DNA of 64,000 nt. Origin: Thereva unica. Lineage: Eukaryota > Arthropoda > Insecta > Diptera > Therevidae. Where the stretch lies: positions 92,637,975 through 92,701,974 of the forward strand of contig OX465285.1 of assembly GCA_949987705.1 (NCBI GenBank), in the 5' to 3' direction. Both the position numbers and the translations under genes were made by a program. The notes beneath the pieces were generated by a model. It made no database searches and was not told where the DNA came from. It saw only the letters and a list, made by a program, of their open reading frames with translations. Below, piece after piece: positions 11,106 to 21,045 of this stretch (the stretch's first letter is position 1; the number at the start of each line of letters is the position of its first letter).

Positions 11106-11330
11106 CACGTGTTTTTTGGTTTTTTTTTTCAATTGAAATCTTCTGAGATAATTGGATGGTACGGATGGTTTGAAACACCCTGTATATCTCAAAACCCCCG
11201 ACTTTTTTCTAAACCAAGAAAGTAATCATTTCATTTCTTAAGATGTATATTATCGTTTCCGTTTGGTTTTATGTGTGGGCACCCATGGCCGAAATGCCTA
11301 TGGGCAGTGGGCATTCCCCTTTATCATCTA
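11106..11330 (-). repeat. Right arm of the long inverted repeat, part 2
   Basis: Inverse copy of about 395-600, continuing the arm cut by BEL-1 at 2146. It contains GGTTTGAAACACCCTGTA at about 11168-11185, the end motif of the MITE-like unit. Confidence 0.7.
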
Positions 11331-12929
11331 TCTACATAATTTCATTACAGTGTTTACCGTCGTTAACTGTTTTTAAATTTTATGGTGAAATAAAGATTCT
11401 GCTGGTGTACCGGTTTGCGCCTTTTTTACATTTTTTTTGCTGCTGAAGCCTGAATAAATAATACCGCTTTGAAGTAACTTATATAGAAACACCGTTGTAT
11501 TCTTCCATGCAATTGTTATAGTGTTTCTATAATTTTATTTGATTATAATTTCCCAAATTAGTTGTGTGCATATTGGTTTAACGCTTACTTTGAACGAAAG
11601 GCAATATTGGTTGGTTTCTTTGGACATTAATCCTACGATGTATGTACAATGTACAAGGAAATTGTTTGCAAGTTAAATAATCGTTATAATTTTAATAAGT
11701 TTATGGTGATAATATCGCAAGGTCAGTCAGTACACATATTTTCTTCTTTGCGGCTTAATAAATAACCCAGCTTTAGTGCAATAGTATAAAAATTTGCAGT
11801 GTTTACCGTTATTTTAATTGTGTGAATTTATAGTAAGGAAAATTTGCTGATGTACCGGTTGGCGCCTTTTCCAATTGCTGTGCTACGAAAGCCAAAATAA
11901 ATAATACTGTTTTTTGGTAACTATATAAAGGCATCGTTGTTTGAATTCTTCAGTAAAATAATTATATTTCGTGTCTCTATAAAATTTCTTGATTGCATGG
12001 TCATGCGTGTGTTGATTACGCGTGCTTTGAACGATAGCACTGTGTTTGGTTCATAGGGACTTAAATCCTACACTGTACAAGGAAAACCCGTTGTTTGCAT
12101 TTGTGAATAATTTTTTTCTAAATCTTATGGTATTAAAGACAAAGGTATCGGTTTGCACATATCTATTGTATTCTTTGCCGCTCGATAAATAACCCAGGTA
12201 TTGCAATTGCCGTTAATCTGAGATGTGTTTGCTATAATCCTTATTCTGAAGTCGTCAAGCCGTAATCCTGTGTTCAGTTGTAGTTATTTATTATATTAAA
12301 GGGAGACATAATTATATTTGTTATCTTTGATGAAGTGTAGAAAGTGCTATTGTTTGAATCTTTGAATTTGATTTTTATAATTTGGTGGTGAGTGACTTGA
12401 TTTGAATAATCTGAATTTGTTGTTGTTCATGTCGTGTTTTTAACTCCTCCCGTTCTCAGCTGTTGCCTTCTAGATCTGCGCCACATTTGAAATTCTGTTT
12501 CGTGAATAATTTTAATAATTTCATATAGGAAGGTAGCGGTTTGCATATATTTATTCTGTGCCGCTTGATTAATCACCGGGTAATGCAATTGCCTCTAGTC
12601 TGAGATGTTTTGCTTTATTCCTTAGTTTGAATGCGTCAAACTAATCCGGTGTTATACTGTAGTTTAGTTATTATATTAATATATATATATATATACATAT
12701 ATAGATAAACTTATTCGATGAAATTATTTATAATTATTTTCGATGAATATAAATTTATTTTGGTGAAGTGAATGAACTGCTATTGTTTTTACTAGTGTTT
12801 TTGAATTTGAATTGGTTGTGTTGCTCATGTCCTGCCTTTAACTACTCCCGGCATAAACTTGGTTTCAGCTGTTGTCTTCTATATCTGCGCCACATTTGAA
12901 ATTCTGTTTCGAATTTATGAATTAATTAC
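11331..12929 (+). repeat. Diverged tandem repeats in the presumed leader/LTR of BEL-3
   Basis: No gene. At least two diverged direct duplications are visible. A block starting with CAGTGTTTACCG occurs near 11350 and 11797, with a shared GATGTACCGGTT-type stretch. A block with CGGTTTGCA(C/T)ATAT near 12151 and 12538 is followed by a shared GATCTGCGCCACATTTGAAA-type stretch near 12473 and 12884. Lying directly before a gag frame, this is probably the 5' LTR or leader of BEL-3. No primer-binding site was recognised. Confidence 0.5.
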
Positions 12930-14006
12930 ATGGCAATGGAAGGCGTGGCGGGAACGATACTAGAACAAACTGCGTTGTATGAACAGTTGGAACGTTTTAA
13001 AATCAATTTAAATAAGTCCCCAAAGGAACGGTTGAAAAACTTGAGTCACGTGGAAGGCCGGCTCCAAATCTTGGATAAACTGGTCGAACAGTTCAGCGGC
13101 AACGATACCCATATTAGATCCCATGCTTCCCAAGAAGACAGAGAGCACCCATATTTTGTCGAAGCAATCTATGATGAGTTTTTCGAATTGTATTTCGACT
13201 GCAAGGGAACAATCAATAGTATTCTCGCAGAACTAGTCCCATCTACGTCGCCCTGTCGCCAAAACATAGGCAATAGAAGTCAGCATCCCCAATTTCAAGA
13301 AAGCTTACCCGATGTCAAGGCCCCGACTGGAATCAAGCTCCCTCAAATAACGATCCCAAAATTTTCAGGAAGTTACTCGTCCTGGCTCTCCTTTCGGGAT
13401 ATGTTTGTGTCGCTTATCCATTCCAACTCTGATGTACCCCCAGTACAGAAAATGCATTATCTCCGAACATGTTTAGAAGGCGAGGCTGAAAAACTTATTC
13501 ACCATCTGAGTATTACCACCGACAATTATCAAATAGCATGGGATCACCTGTGCACACGATATGAAAATCCCCGAGCCTTGGTCAATAATACATTGAAAAT
13601 TCTCATTTCGCAGCCCCCTATTCAATCGGAGAACTGCCACGCAATAAGGAACTTGCTTGATCGTACGAAAGAGTGTATTGCGACTCTTAAGCTATTGAAG
13701 GTAAACACAGACAATTGGGATCCCATTATTAATTACCTGATGTTAGAACGTCTCCCTCACGAAACCCGACATTTATGGGAACAGAGCCAAGGAACATCGA
13801 CATCACTTGCTGAAACTTCTCAGTTACAAGGTTTTTTAGAATCCAGGTTTCGGACCCTTGAAGCTACTCCACCACCTAAGTCTCTAAGAATGGAAGCAAA
13901 ATCTCCACCCAAGTTTCCAATCTTAAGACCTCACACGTTCCACACCATTAAATTTACGTGCCCCCTTTGTAAGGGAAGCAACCACACGTTGAGAAGATGT
14001 TTCAAA
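12930..14006 (+). pseudogene. BEL-3 gag, first part
   Basis: The frame starts at ATG 12930 and stays open for about 359 codons. Residues of about 135-310 form a Pao-type gag domain like that in BEL-1, with PKFSGSYSSWLSFRDMF near the start and the typical GEAEKLI segment. A CxxC zinc-knuckle begins near residue 350. The reading is then destroyed by a foldback insertion at 14007; the BEL protein resumes after it. Divergence from BEL-1 is large, so this is a different family. Confidence 0.85.
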
Positions 14007-14603
14007 GGACCCCGCAAACTTTCTATGGAAAAACGGTCTCCGTCAAATCACTTGATATTGTGATATTAGATTCTTCGTACCCTTCTGATGAAAAGTCATC
14101 ACGGGCACGAAGCACGAAACCTGAAATTTTTACTCCAAAATGCACTTTGAAAATTTCGACTTCGGCCGAAAATCAATTTTTTTCGATGTAGGTTTTTGCT
14201 TCTTTTTTATTATTTCCCCATCAAATTGTCACTTGAATGCATTAAATATCGTATTTCAACAACACACAATCACTATTTTGCATAAAAAAAGTAAATTGTT
14301 TTTTTTTTTCTTCAAAATTCAATTTTTGCAAAGGGACATTGCTATCCTTATAAATGTTTTCGTACTAACATGTGATAGCGATTATTTTTTTATTCTTTAG
14401 TTGAAAGATCAGTATCAGTCAAACATAAAAAATTGATTTTCGGCCGAAGTCGAAGTTTTCAAAGGGCATTTTGGACTAAAAATTTCAGGTTTCGTGCTTC
14501 GTGCCCGTGATGACTTTTCATCAGAAGGGTACGAAGAATCTAATATCACAATATCAAGTGATTTGACGGAGACCGTTTTTCCATAGAAAGTTTGCGGGGT
14601 CCT
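14007..14603. mobile_element. Foldback/MITE-like element inside BEL-3 gag
   Basis: Terminal inverted repeats of about 180 bp (14007-14190 and 14430-14603) start with GGACCCCGCAAACTTTC and end with its inverse. The middle is AT-rich and has no transposase. The host gag frame can be followed on either side, which locates the insertion. The target duplication is unclear (possibly GGA). Confidence 0.8.
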
Positions 14604-15157
14604 TTGGAAAACTTACCGTTGAGGAAAGGAGCAAGTTTGTTTCATCTAAAAACTTGTGCCGAAATTGTTTAGCCCAGAGCCATACCTTAAATAATTGCGT
14701 CAGCAAGGAGGTTTGCAGAGAATGTAATGAGCGGCATCATTCACTCCTACACCCGAACCGCAAGTCAAGTCAGGTTTCGTTAGAGGAACAGAAACCCAGC
14801 CCAGGACTCGTCCAAAGTTCCCCACAAGTTTACTCCGACGCTCCAGCCACTCAAGTTAGTTCTTATTTCACTAGAGAAAACCCTAGAGTATAATTAGCCA
14901 CTATTCTGGTAATGGCATTCTCCAGCAACGGTGAACCCCACTTATTGCGCGCTCTCGTTGACCCCGGCTCAGAAGCAACCTTCACAACAAATCGAGTCAT
15001 TCAAATGCTGCGTCTAAAACCTTCTCATGCCCTAGTTAAGGTATATGGATTAGAAAATACAATCACTGCAAAATCCCAAGCCATAGCGACTTTTAACATT
15101 TCCCCTCATTTCAAAGAAGAGCCAAAGTTGCAAGTAAAAGCCATAGTTTTAAACGCT
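14604..15157 (+). pseudogene. BEL-3 gag end and protease
   Basis: Continuation of the BEL-3 frame after the foldback insertion: a second zinc-knuckle block (CRNC...C...C.EC..RHH), then a stop at about 14891, then the retroviral-type aspartic protease region with LVDPGSEATF near 14960. The frame is cut at 15157 by the LTR unit and resumes at 22941. The in-frame stop and two insertions make it non-functional. Confidence 0.8.
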
Positions 15158-17041
15158 TGTAACGGTCAGTTTTGCCTAAATATCTACTTGACTAAAAATT
15201 ACTGTAGGGAAGAAAATTGAGTAGTTGGTTCGAAAACAAACAGTAGGCGGGGAGAAATAAAACAAAAAGAGGAACGAAAAATTTATTAGTCAGTCTGGGA
15301 AAAAATCTGGATCATGAAGGAAGTTTTATCGGCGAGTTTGTTTTTTTTGAAAAATCGGTGTTTTTAGTTTAAGTCGAGGAAACAAATAATTAAATTCCTC
15401 CGTAAATTGTTACCGGAACATCGAAGTATAGCAGCAAATACGCCAGAGTTCGTGGAAAAGCCAGTTTCAGTTTTAGTTTGGCTGTCTTAGATGGTGTGCA
15501 GCAGTGAGAAGCCCCTAGCAAATGTCAAAATCCAGTCATCACGAAACCCCAGACAATCACATCAAGTAGAAAAAAGTCAAACCTGGAAAAATCTTCAGTT
15601 TTAGGATTTTTTGAATCATCTGTAATCGAAGTTGTCGTGTGTAATTTGCACGAAAGAAAATCCTGTTGGATAGAAGAGACCGGGAAATCAAAGTGGTATC
15701 TGTCAATAGTGAAGATTTAAATATTGTGAAGTAATACCGGCTAAGCTGACCAGAAGGTACGTGGGTCGCAGTTGCGACAATCAAACTCGGACGACGCAGA
15801 AAGGCCAGCGCAGAAATTCGTGAACTTCTATCAGGTGACCCTAGGTTAATTCGTATTTTTGTTGGGTGCATGGCACAAAGTTTCAGATAAAATTCCACGC
15901 GAAAAAAAAACCGTTCGGATTTGGCTGAAGAAAAAGATTGAGACAGGTCGCATCAGTTGTTTCATTCGAGGATGCTGGAAGGAATTGAGATTGAGTGTTG
16001 AACGAGATGAGAGTATAGCGAAATATCAAATTTCACCTGTTGTATTTCCGCGGATTAAAGTAAACAAAAATTTCACGAGAGTGTACTGATTAGAAAAAGC
16101 GCATATACTCGAACGGGTGCAGGGCTTACCCTTAGCCTAGAGGGAAGAAACAAAAACCTAACATACACATACTACAGAAAATAAAATATTCATTTATGCT
16201 TTCATTTAGTAATTTAATGTATTAATATCCAATAATTTTTGGTGCAGTTAGCATTATATTTAATATTATTATTGTTTGTACATTTGTTTGCTCCTTAGTG
16301 GAGATATTTTTTTCCTTCTTGTGTTTTACAGGTACTTGTACACGTAATTGATAAAAGTAACATCGTCTGTACAAAAGCGACGTAGGGGTACCCGTACGGC
16401 ACTTTTCTTTTTTTTAACAACTTCCGTCGACAAGAATTGTACAATTATAGTTAAAGATAGATTTCCGTTTTCGTGTAGTTGAGAATTGTTGATGGTAGTA
16501 TCTGCTACTATTAGTCTTGCCGTGTTAATGACTATTGAATTTCTTCATTAAATTGTTATATTATTGTGCGTTCTTGACCTGTAATAAACAGGAATGTTAA
16601 ATGGTTGTGATATAAATATAATGTCCGTGTATTAGATTTCTTTTTTGTGGAATGGTTGGGGCGGGTGGTATTTCTTTTCAGGGTGTCCTAGATAGTGACT
16701 GTCCCTGAAGCTGATAGTCTTCGATACTATGAGCTGTCAGGGAAACAGTTAGCCATGACGAGGCTCAGGTGATGTCCGGCGAAGGATGGAGGTGGAATTC
16801 AAGATTTTTCATAGTCACAGGTAAGTGGTGAACCAACCGCGGTAAGGCCCGGCCACACACCCCACGACCCCTCCGGCGAGCTAGATGACTCCGTGTGGCC
16901 GGCGTAGGAGTTTCGGAATTTAGTTTCCGTTCTTATGTATGGTGTTGGCTCCTTGGTCATGCTTTTCCGGGCTTATGGCTAAGGGGGCAATACCTCGCAT
17001 AAGTGGCGCCCAATAAATAGTCGCGCCATTATGCTGTTACA
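15158..17041 (+). repeat. 5' LTR of the LTR unit
   Basis: 1884 bp, TGTAAC...GTTACA. It contains AATAAA near 16583 and a strong splice donor at 16821. The last 220 bases are also found, inverted and diverged, in the solo LTR at 35094-35320. Open frames inside (15557-15898, 15859-16089) recur in both LTRs and have no recognisable product. Confidence 0.88.
16818..16826 (+). promoter_or_regulatory. Splice donor in the LTR
   Basis: CACAGGTAAGTGG matches the 5' splice consensus AG/GTAAGT. The same AGGTAAGTGGTGAACC occurs, on the other strand, in the diverged solo LTR near 35305-35320, so it is conserved between copies that differ elsewhere. It suggests that transcripts of this LTR family are spliced in their 5' part. 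Confidence 0.5.
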
Positions 17042-17045
17042 TAAA

Positions 17046-17057
17046 TGGCGCCCAACG
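17046..17057 (+). other. Primer-binding site, tRNA-Lys type
   Basis: TGGCGCCCAACG starts 4 bases after the 5' LTR and is complementary to the 3' end of tRNA-Lys (CUU). The match stops after 12 bases. Position and sequence are those of a reverse-transcription primer site. Confidence 0.8.
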
Positions 17058-18245
17058 AAGCTTTTAAAGCCCGTTGACTGTCCTACACGGACCTTGAAGT
17101 TTAAATTTTTTTTGGTTTAGTACCACTTGTGCCTTCACGGACAACATTTGATTTTTTGTTTATGGTTCACCACTTTTACCCAGCGCTCGCTGTGGGCTAA
17201 GGTAGTACCGCGAGGCCTTAGCCTTTGTCTGTTTTGCCGAATTTTTTTTTGCAGCATCCTTGTCCAAATTCTATGTGAATTTTTCTTTGTTTTCGCTTTT
17301 AGGCCTGTCCGTTCACTTACGCGGTAACTTCTTCTTTTTGGAGTAGCTTCGAGCCATGCTGACCTGCACGGCTTGCTAACAAGCGAGTGGTCGCTTGGCT
17401 ATGCGTGCAGGTGTAGTAGTGGTTCATCCCTGTCCTGCTTCTAGGGTCGGCGACTCTGGTATCAGGCGTGATACCGCCTGCCACTGCGTCGGTCCGTGAA
17501 CAGGATCCTCTTTTAATTTTCCTGGTGGACGTTGAAGTTGGTACAAGGGCTTAACCGTCTCTGGTATCAGGCGTGTTACCGCCTGCCACTGCGCCCCTTG
17601 CCCTCCTGATGGTCCATCCAGCTTCTTTAAATTCTATTTTTGTTTATGTCCTGAGTTTTTTCCGTCTGTTCCTCCCAACTGATTGATTTTCCGAAAGGTA
17701 GCTCGGTTGTGGTTGGACAGCGGACTACTTCCAAATTTGTTTTATTTTTGAAGAAGTTTCCCTTTCGTGGCGATGCGATTTTGAATTTTCGTTTCCGTCC
17801 TTCTTTCGGGTTTACCTAAAGCTGGGTCGGCGACCTGGATGACACTTGGTGATGACTATGCTTCATGGTTTTCACCAACTGCCATCGAGGACATCGACAT
17901 GCGGGAGCCCTGGGGGGATTGTTGTCTGCCTCAACCATTCCACGTATATTGAATTAAAGCATATCATCTTATACACCCATACACTGTTATTGTTCTGTCA
18001 ATACACACTAAGCGGCGTTGATTTTGTTTTCTAGTTACACTCATATAGTATCAATAATATCAATATTTATTTGATTGAGTATTAGGCATTTGTTGTTATA
18101 CCAATTGCTGTCGATTTTGGTTTCCTTGTGTGATACATACGCAATCTTACAATTTTATCAGCACTTATTTTAATCTATTTTCACACAAAATTTTTTTTCT
18201 CTTCGATTCTTCGGGGCGTGTTTGTTGCTACTGTCCTCGGTAATC
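17058..18245 (+). other. Long untranslated leader with repeated stem-loops
   Basis: No frame of interest. Two copies of a stem-loop motif are seen at 17458-17480 and 17563-17585: GGTATCA-GGCG-TGATACC (one base changed in the second copy), with a competing stem CAGGCG...CGCCTG, each followed by CCACTGCG. The spacing is about 105 bases. Paired hairpins in an LTR leader are where packaging signals lie in retroelements, but that role is inference. Confidence 0.5.
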
Positions 18246-18797
18246 ATGGGCGATACTTGCGGACGCACGTATTATGGCCTGCCCCTCGTGCACAAGAAGC
18301 TGCGTAGGCCACATTGTCTTTCGACTTTATCTCCTTTCGCGAAGGAGTTCGTTCCTAAGGCTAAACGGGTTGTCATGTCACACCCACTTGACGAGGTCGC
18401 AGCATTGAGTTATCTTTTTGAGGTGATGAATGGGTTAACAGATATTCCGGGATCGTTCGATACCATTGCGTCGAGAATCCTAACTATATTTTTCGATTTT
18501 AAGAATAATCCCGTGGTATTAAGTCAGGCAATGGAGGTTATCTTCTATCGTTGCGTGGCGGAACCGACGTTGTGCGTTACGGGAGCGAAATTATACGGGC
18601 TGCTGGATTCAATGAATCCCGAAAAGGGTAGTGCCTTTAGAAGTCTATTTAGATTACTGTTGGCCGAGCAGCAGGGGCTACTTTGGCAGGACGAACTGAA
18701 TGGTCGTAGGTTGCGAGGGGTCGAGTTGTTCTTGTCGGCCGTACGTACCCATACCCTTCGACGATCAGTTAAAGCGCCCGGAAAAGAAATCAACTAA
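18246..18797 (+). CDS. PAIP1-like protein: PAM2 motif plus MIF4G-like region
   Basis: 183 aa from the first ATG (18246); the frame is open to 18222 with no earlier ATG. Residues 25-38 (STLSPFAKEFVPKA) match the PAM2 motif that binds the MLLE domain of poly(A)-binding protein. Residues of about 50-165 are helical and have the pattern of a MIF4G domain, such as GAKLYGLLD, FRSLFRLLLAEQQ and RLRGVELFLSAV. PAM2 followed by MIF4G is the layout of PAIP1, a translation regulator. The MIF4G region is shorter than in full PAIP1, and the C-terminal PAM1 region is missing. The frame is unbroken and lies between two LTRs. Host-gene capture is the simplest explanation; a host-derived retroelement gene under selection is the alternative. 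Codon-level tests would decide. Confidence 0.6.
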   Translation: MGDTCGRTYYGLPLVHKKLRRPHCLSTLSPFAKEFVPKAKRVVMSHPLDEVAALSYLFEVMNGLTDIPGSFDTIASRILTIFFDFKNNPVVLSQAMEVIFYRCVAEPTLCVTGAKLYGLLDSMNPEKGSAFRSLFRLLLAEQQGLLWQDELNGRRLRGVELFLSAVRTHTLRRSVKAPGKEIN

Positions 18798-19690
18798 TTC
18801 ATTTTTCATTATCGTTTTGTTGGCGCCATCATTTTTTAATACGTTAATTTAGAGAAAAATTAAATATAACAGATCTACACATATATGTGTTTTTAAGACG
18901 GTTATTTGGTAAAGTTTGATAAGGAAATATAATTTTACAAATTAAAATGCAACGAATTTGTAGTATTAACGATTTTATCATCAGGATTTTAGTGGTCTAA
19001 ACATAACCAAATTCTTTTACAATATTTATCAGTCAAAATCAGTTGTGCGGAACTCTGCTTAAATTGTCAGTGGTCGGCGAGAATTTTTTTTGTTTGTAAG
19101 GTTATTTTTAAAGCCGGATTTATTTCCATCTCAACTCGAAATGTTCGAAGCAAAAATGGTTCAGTATCCAAGATGATGTATTAACGCTTTAATTCCCACC
19201 GTGCAACCCCAGCGCCAAAAATCTCGAAAACAGCCTTAATGGTATTAAAAAGAATAAAGAAAGAATCCATTCGAAGTGACTTGACTTCTAACGCACACTC
19301 CCGGTGCGGCCTCGGCCCGGCGTTTATAATTAAATTCAAGTTTATATTTGTCAAGAAAACTTCAGGGTCACGGAATCTGCAGTCATGGTTGCTGGTAATA
19401 AAGCAAAGCATCGATTTTTTTATTGATTGAAGTTTATATTAAGAAATCGCCAGTGAAAACTAGAAATTATGCGGGATTTTTTTTGAAATTTTTGGACAAG
19501 AAATTTTTTCATTGTGACCTCCACCATCTTGAAAAACTGCTGTCACCCCTTGTATGAGTTCGGTGTTTGAGATTTAGTAAGAACAACAAAATTAGAGTCG
19601 GACATACAGAGTCCGAATGGTTCTAAAGGGTAACAAAAGATAACCTACAAGGAATTGCTTGTATTTAAGAATAATTCTTAATTATTTACA
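18798..19690 (+). other. Spacer between the two frames of the LTR unit
   Basis: No supported gene. AT-rich 3'-UTR-like sequence; TTATTTACAG at 19682-19691 is a possible splice acceptor. Confidence 0.4.
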
Positions 19691-19913
19691 GTGTTGATTG
19701 AGATTTATCGAATATTTCGGGAAATAATTTAAACATTGGTGTGTCGCACACACTGGTGCCGCTGCAGCCCCACTGGTATTGGAAGTAAATTCAGATTCCT
19801 TTGTTGTTGAATTTAATAGTTTATCTAGGAAAGATACAACAAATAGTATTGTGAAGCGATTGGCAAAATTATTTACACCAAGAAGTCCGCTGGCTCGGCC
19901 GACAACAATCACA

Positions 19914-20761
19914 ATGGACACAGTTGGCACCAATAATATGCGCCAACTGCCGCAACAAATGCTTACGTCAGAAGAGGCCCTTGAAGCAATGAACGCCCAG
20001 GAGAGTGAGGTTATTATTGAGCCACCAGAGGCTGATAGTTTAGCTGCTAATGATGATACTAATATGCAAATTGCTCCAACGCCTGATCTAACTTCAGTGA
20101 GCATGGATGACCCTAGTTCAGTTTGCTGTGAACGTGATCGATCAGAAGCGACCTTCTCATCTGCTGTGGAGAATTTTTCAAAATTAGAGGATTCTATTCC
20201 GTCACCACCTTGTTATGTAAGAATTTTGCCAGGGAAGATAATGGTAATGCCACGTAATGATCGTAATCAGCCTGAAGCAAAATCTCTTAGATTTTTTTTA
20301 CACAATGAACTGGTTAGAAGCACCTCAGCAGAACCTGCACTCCATCGAGAAGACATCCGAAAAATTGAACCTATTCAGAATTGGGGTCGTGACTTAACGC
20401 TCCTAGGGTTCCAATCAAACCTCACCTCGAAAATTGAGAATCTTCACAAGCTGAATAACTTATTATTGTAAGGTGAGCAATTAATGTTATTGGAAAAACC
20501 GCACTTCTTGGAATCGCTCGATAACCTAGATTTAACACTAACTTTTATCGGAGAGCTAACTGGTGTTGGAAGTCTTCGAAGAAATTACCCCTTGCAAAGT
20601 AAGTCCTAACAGTTTTGTCACAGCTAGAATAACTTAATGAAAAAAATATTAACATTTCGGATAGAATGCATCCGTGAAAGATTTTTAAATCAAACCGAGA
20701 GCGCATGGTACAAGAAGACAGTAGATACCAGGATTATTTTAGACCTTTCTCGCCCGTTTTA
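19914..20761 (+). CDS. Unknown frame of the LTR unit, with a possible 66-bp intron
   Basis: The frame is open from about 19734, but its first ATG is at 19914. It reads 185 codons to a TAA at 20469-20471. Reading on in the same frame stays open for 42 more codons to a good splice donor (CAAA/GTAAGT, intron from 20599). An acceptor GGATAG at 20664 would join a further open stretch ending in TAA near 20755. The protein is acidic in the first half and ordinary after that, with no domain I can name. PPCYVRILPGKIMVMPRN and LTFIGELTGVGSL are the most distinctive stretches. The stop at 20469 suggests decay or a read-through isoform. The intron and the joined frame are predictions. Confidence 0.4.
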
Positions 20762-20900
20762 CCTCTTTATTTAATACGTTTCACATAAGATCCATTAACA
20801 GATAAATCAGTTAACTTTAATGATAGATTTGAATTTTCGGAAGAACTTATATTGTATAAATTGCTGATTGAAAAGCAATCAACCTCAGCTATATCTAGAA

Positions 20901-20969
20901 GCCCGGCTAGCTCACTAGAGCATGAGAATCCTATTCTCAGGTCGTGAGTCGAGTCCCACATTGGCGCCA
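20901..20969 (+). tRNA. tRNA-Lys-like pseudogene ending in CCA
   Basis: 69 bases. They start GCCCGGCTAGCTCA, continue AGAGCATGAGA, and end GTCCCACATTGGCGCCA, which follows tRNA-Lys (CUU) from the acceptor stem through the D arm and T arm to the CCA end. Bases are missing in the D loop and acceptor stem, and the anticodon region is altered, so it is not a working tRNA. Insect nuclear tRNA genes do not encode CCA, so the copy comes from a mature tRNA, directly or through a tRNA-derived SINE. It lies 77 bases before the 3' LTR of a unit whose primer-binding site also matches tRNA-Lys. Confidence 0.7.
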
Positions 20970-21045
20970 AAGATATTAGACCTACGGCGACCGTTTTTTT
21001 CGGCTCCTCACTGCCTCGCGAGTCGGCTTTGTGGACCCGAGGGTA
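20970..21045 (+). other. Region before the 3' LTR, with weak polypurine tract
   Basis: The purine-rich stretch GGACCCGAGGGTA directly precedes the 3' LTR and is the only polypurine-tract candidate. It is short and interrupted by C residues. Confidence 0.35.

Noticed and set aside
20520..20600. LTFIGELTGVGSL in the second frame as part of a MIF4G domain
   Set aside because: FIGEL also occurs in MIF4G proteins, but the surrounding residues do not follow the domain pattern and it is 1.7 kb from the PAIP1-like frame.
20901..20969. Functional tRNA-Lys gene
   Set aside because: Bases are missing in the D loop and acceptor stem, the anticodon loop is altered, and CCA is encoded, which insect nuclear tRNA genes do not do.
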